64,000 nt of DNA from Panax quinquefolius (taxonomy: Eukaryota > Streptophyta > Magnoliopsida > Apiales > Araliaceae). The stretch is taken from positions 150,269,991-150,333,990 of the forward strand of contig CM035160.1 of the NCBI GenBank assembly GCA_020205615.1, written 5' to 3'. The first letter of the stretch is position 1. Every line of letters starts with the position of its first letter. Of this stretch, positions 60,121-64,000 are shown piece after piece. The notes beneath the pieces were generated by a model. That model worked only from the letters and a program-made list of their open reading frames with translations, did no database searches and was not told the DNA's origin. The translations under genes were made by a program, and so were the position numbers.

Positions 60121-62817
60121 TTTAAAAACATTAAAAATTAGGGTTGGATCAAAATGGATAGAGTTAAGGTCAAATCGAGTAAAAAGATGAGAATGACAAA
60201 AAATATCACTTTAAAGACTTAATCCAAGAAAAATAAACTTTAAAGACAACATTAAAAATAGGTGACAACTCGTTGAAACAAAAGTATCATTCAGCCCCTT
60301 TCTATACATACCACTGCGCTGAAGGCATGGAAGATAATTAAATGATTCGTCATCTTATGATGTGTCCAATTTAGTATTGTTTTCAGTGTTTTGTTTAATA
60401 CAAGATATATATATATATATATATATATATATGACAACGGTTTTTCAAGTATATATATTTTGGTCTATGACGACAGTTAATCTGTCGCTATAGTCCAAAA
60501 AAAATTAACCCCATAACACGACTGCGTAATGCATAAATGTGAATACATATATTTCTTGAATCCTTTGTTGATCTGTAGAAGCAAATCATATTTTTACTTT
60601 CGATTTCATTTTCTTTCTACCTCTAACGAGCACAATCAAGCCAATTCATTTTCATTTCCTTGTAGCTTTTTTCCAAATTCCAAATAAAAGCAGTTATGAT
60701 CACTATACAAACATGATTTACACAAGTTATACCGTAGAAATCCTGATCTGGTAGAGTATTAGGAACCATTTCTTAGCAAGTTAGCAGCGGTTGCTATGTC
60801 ATATGCCCTGTGTGCCGCCGAGCAAATGAAGAGAGATATAAATACAAGTGAAAAAGCATTTTCATGTCTCTCTCTCTCTCCTCCCTCAAGGGTAAGCGTT
60901 GTCTGTGCTACAACTACAAGTGAGTGAGGTTGAAGCCATTCAGGGCAGAGCATATGAGAGCGCTTCGCGTGTAACTTTTTCAACAGCAGACTCAAGTTTA
61001 CTTGCTTTGTACGTGTATTGTGGAAAATAAATCTCTCATGTTTTAAAACACGAGGAAATCCTGAATACCAGCCTATCATCATGTCACTTGTATCAAAATC
61101 AACCACAAGAATTAGCAACCCTAGTGTCAACCAACCTTTCGACAGGCTCATACCCTCCACCCGGTTCACTGTCTCTTCCCCTTGTCACCATATAACTGCG
61201 TTGTCCAACTTCCTCTCTTGTCAACTTTAGTACACTTGTTTCAAAGGCAGCCAATCAGTTCAAGCAAATTCATCTGAAAATTTTGACAAGGAAAAAGAAT
61301 CATCAAGAAGATCAATAAAGTGAGACGAGGCATTTTTTTACATCTAAAGGTAGTATGTATATTCATTTATCATCAGCTCCTTCATTGTGAATTTAAATTT
61401 TTTAGTAAATAGAGGAATAACAAGTTTGATCGCAAGTACGTTCAAGGAAAGGAAGAGTTTGAGAGTTGTTGACTATATAAACCAAAGGAAAATGCTAAAG
61501 AGAAGAGTGTCAAGTCAAAGAATATTGCAGGATAATGTTCTCATCTTACACTTGAGGCCAAATGGTGTTACCAAAGAAGCCATATAATGGGGAACAGTCA
61601 GCAGTCAAGACACGATGTTTAACCAAAAATGTAGACATTGGGTGTATACTTGTAGTGTGGAACTAGTGAAAAGTGAAAACTATAAAATAACACATATCCC
61701 ACACAGTGAAAGTGTAACATATGGAGATAATACAAATAGAAGACCAACTAAGACGGCAAGGCTATGTTTGTTCTCAACTTTATAGTAGTTTAATGCACCC
61801 TTGTTTCCTAGCTCAAGTATTTAACATTGACCTTTCATTACTTTCCACTATCAATAGATCAGGTTGTGATGCAAGAGTATCTATGATCTAGCGGTTGCTC
61901 TTATACAAGCATGTGACCTTTCATGAAACTTGAGGCTTAGAATCAAAGAACATATATATCATGGGCAACTATTCTTGGTTATAACATTAGTGTATTAATG
62001 TATTAGTGTATCTAGGCAGCAGCCGTTATTATGCTTTTATTATTGTATAGTTTATTCGATTTAGGATTTTCTTTGGTCTTTGACCTAAAAACTTAACATT
62101 AAAGTTCCAACAATAATTATTTTGATGATTTCTGTGTTCCTTGGCTGTTTATTGTTGATTCTTTGTCATATAATACGCTACTATGCATCAAATACTAGGA
62201 AGCCAAATCAGTAAAATAAATAAAGCCGAGCAAAGAAATGCTAAATAAGAATACAATAATAAAATATCATAAAATCTGTTGCCTAAAGTCTTTAATAAAC
62301 AATTTATACTACTCAAAAGTAACCCTAGAATTCAAGCCCTTGATAAGACATATGTCTTACATAATGGGCAGTGATATTTCCAGTGCTAAAAGTGATAATC
62401 CAGCGCAAATGTATAACTTCTGATGCCAAGTACGGCATATCACTTTTAGCATCAGAAATATCACAGCCCTATTTAATCCTAATGTAAAAATCAGTAAAAT
62501 AAAAGAGCAGCCTGCAATATAAACTGATCGGGCTGACCCTAGAAGTCTTCTGTGAGACCATTACATCAATTCCTTGATTACTATTCAAATTCGGACTAAG
62601 GCCAACACAAACCCTCAAAACCAAAATGGCATATTCGTAAAGAAGAGAGGTCAATTATACAGGGATAATTTCACATAGAAAAATGCTGGTAGGTTGCGAG
62701 TAGCATTTGATGTTACTTACAAATGGGCAAAAAACGTGCAAACACACACCCTTGGCAGGTACAATGGCAGTCTCATATTTCATGATGCAATAAGTATGTC
62801 GCGTGAGTAGAACCAAA
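60121..62817. other. Intergenic, no confirmed gene
   Basis: The stretch contains a TA microsatellite (60407-60432), a short CT run (60869-60883) and AT-rich spacer. A 136-codon minus-strand frame at 60759-61169 has no recognisable domain and I do not treat it as a gene. Confidence 0.5.
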
Positions 62818-62941
62818 AGACACAATAAATAGCTGATAGGACTGAACTCACCATTCTCATTAACACCTGAATGCCACGGGGAGGTTAGACATCTGATAAA
62901 AACTTTATACTGGTGACAGGAGACAACCCTTAGGACACAAG

Positions 62942-63691
62942 TTAACTGGAACCCTTGCTCGGCTTCGAAAAAACATAACACCGTCGTTTTCTCAGTATCT
63001 CACCTTCTCTAGCTATTTGGATATCAGAGGGCCAAAAAGTTTGATGTATAGCTTTAAAGATAAAGCGAGGGAGCAAAGCTAAGACCGTTATAAGTAAAAT
63101 AGAGAGCCAATATGTAGGCGATTTTGCCAGATGGTAGATCGTCCTGTCGGAGATAAAAATATATTAGCTCACCTAAAACCTTAAAATGTATTTAAAAATA
63201 TTGAAATATTAAACCACAAGGAGCATACTAACCCGTAATTTGGGAAATCGGGTATAGAATCCAATGCCACCAAGCAGGCATATGTAATAACAATTGATCC
63301 CCATATTGTAATATGTGTCAGAAAAACCCATCTCTGAATGTCCATTGCCAGATGCATATTCACTAAAATAACAACTGCAATAGTCCACAGGCTACCGATG
63401 CTCCATATGTCAATTGTGCTCACTTTGTAAGTGAAAAGGGGTACATAGAACAGAACTAGGCTCTGCCATAGTGTGTCAATCATCGTGATCCAGAAGAGGG
63501 GCATATTGTAACTCTCATGCCTATGGCCTGCACCATAAAGCTTTGGAAACTGGAGCAGTGTCTTATGACTTAAGTCCTTGTCCAGAATACCAACAACAAT
63601 AGTAGGTACAGAAGTATATATGAGAGAATAAAATACACTACTCCAATCTGTTAGTGCAGAAGTTGTGGAAAAGGCCGTGCACAATATATAC
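62942..63691 (-). CDS. P4-ATPase, ALA1-like, C-terminal exons (partial)
   Basis: The last two coding exons are 63233-63691 and 62942-63143, and the gene continues beyond the window. They encode the final membrane helices of a type IV P-type ATPase: STTSALTDWSSVFYSLIY, GILDKDL, MIDTLWQSLVLFYVPLF and VNMHLAMDIQRWVFL. A C-terminal tail carries HQTFWPSDIQIAREGEIL and stops at 62942-62944. P4-ATPases flip phospholipids to the cytosolic leaflet of plasma or endomembranes with a beta subunit (ALIS/CDC50). The closest recalled relative is Arabidopsis ALA1. The frame is open through both exons, and the 89-base intron has standard borders. The catalytic DKTGT region is not in view, so whether the whole gene is intact is unknown. 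Confidence 0.85.
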
Positions 63692-64000
63692 CTGGAAAAA
63701 ACCAAACATGTTATACCAGACATACGATTGAAGTGTAGCATTAAAAGAAATTCAGTGAATACTTGAAGCATATCAGCAAGAATCAATGAACAGATTAGGG
63801 ATACAAGAATAAAATCAGTAAATTAAAGGAACAAAATCTGACTTGGATTTTCTTCAAAGTCACAAAAAGGACTAACTATATTCCAAAGGTGAAGAGTAGT
63901 TAGTTTGAAAGAACATAGCATAACATGTAACTTCTGTCTTTGAAGACACCTTGTCAGCATAGAAGAATTTGAACTAAAAACAAAAAACTGAAGTACACTC

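Noticed and set aside
60759..61169. 136-codon minus frame
   Set aside because: No recognisable family or splice partners, with composition like surrounding spacer.

Overview
This is a 64 kb window of a flowering-plant nuclear genome, most likely a eudicot. The evidence is AT-rich intergenic DNA, multi-exon genes with plant-type GT-AG introns, plant-specific gene families (TOM1-like, chloroplast FAX, vacuolar sorting receptor, organelle PPR), a canonical MIR164 hairpin, and many plant transposons (hAT, Mutator-like fold-back, Stowaway, LTR elements). I found no bacterial or organellar operon structure. Exon coordinates were derived by hand from splice signals, reading-frame continuity and recognisable protein families. 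In RAPTOR, TOL and VSR the phases close through every internal junction.

Layout. 1-1640 is a decayed LTR-retrotransposon-like stretch. 3373-3545 (+) is a MIR164 stem-loop behind a TATA box and a CT microsatellite. 4225-4772 is a Mutator-like element just upstream of a nine-exon TOM1-like (TOL) gene at 5053-11445 (+). RAPTOR1, the substrate-recruiting subunit of TOR complex 1, runs convergently at 12362-29167 (-). It has 22 visible exons and lacks only its first coding exon, which must lie in or beside the 100-N gap at 29940-30039. FAX3, a chloroplast envelope fatty-acid exporter, starts in the same gap and runs at 30040-33256 (+). Its transit-peptide exon shows a one-base frame break at the gap edge, and its 3' end runs into a hAT-like repeat. 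33257-42800 is a transposon and microsatellite block. A complete 12-exon vacuolar sorting receptor follows at 43470-52025 (-). Then come a truncated fold-back element with a T/A/CAG array (52537-53479), a pseudogenised 3' fragment of a P4-ATPase (53593-54274, -), an intronless PPR gene resembling PDM1/SEL1 (56964-58814, -), a 1.2 kb AT-rich inverted repeat, and the intact 3' end of a second P4-ATPase copy (62942-63691, -) that continues past the window edge.

The genes do not form a pathway. TOL and VSR both act in endosomal and vacuolar sorting, RAPTOR1 in nutrient signalling, and FAX3 and the PPR protein in plastids. The most notable points are the unlabelled MIR164 locus, a three-layer nested transposon in a RAPTOR1 intron with target-site duplications for two layers, and the P4-ATPase 3' duplication with one dead copy.
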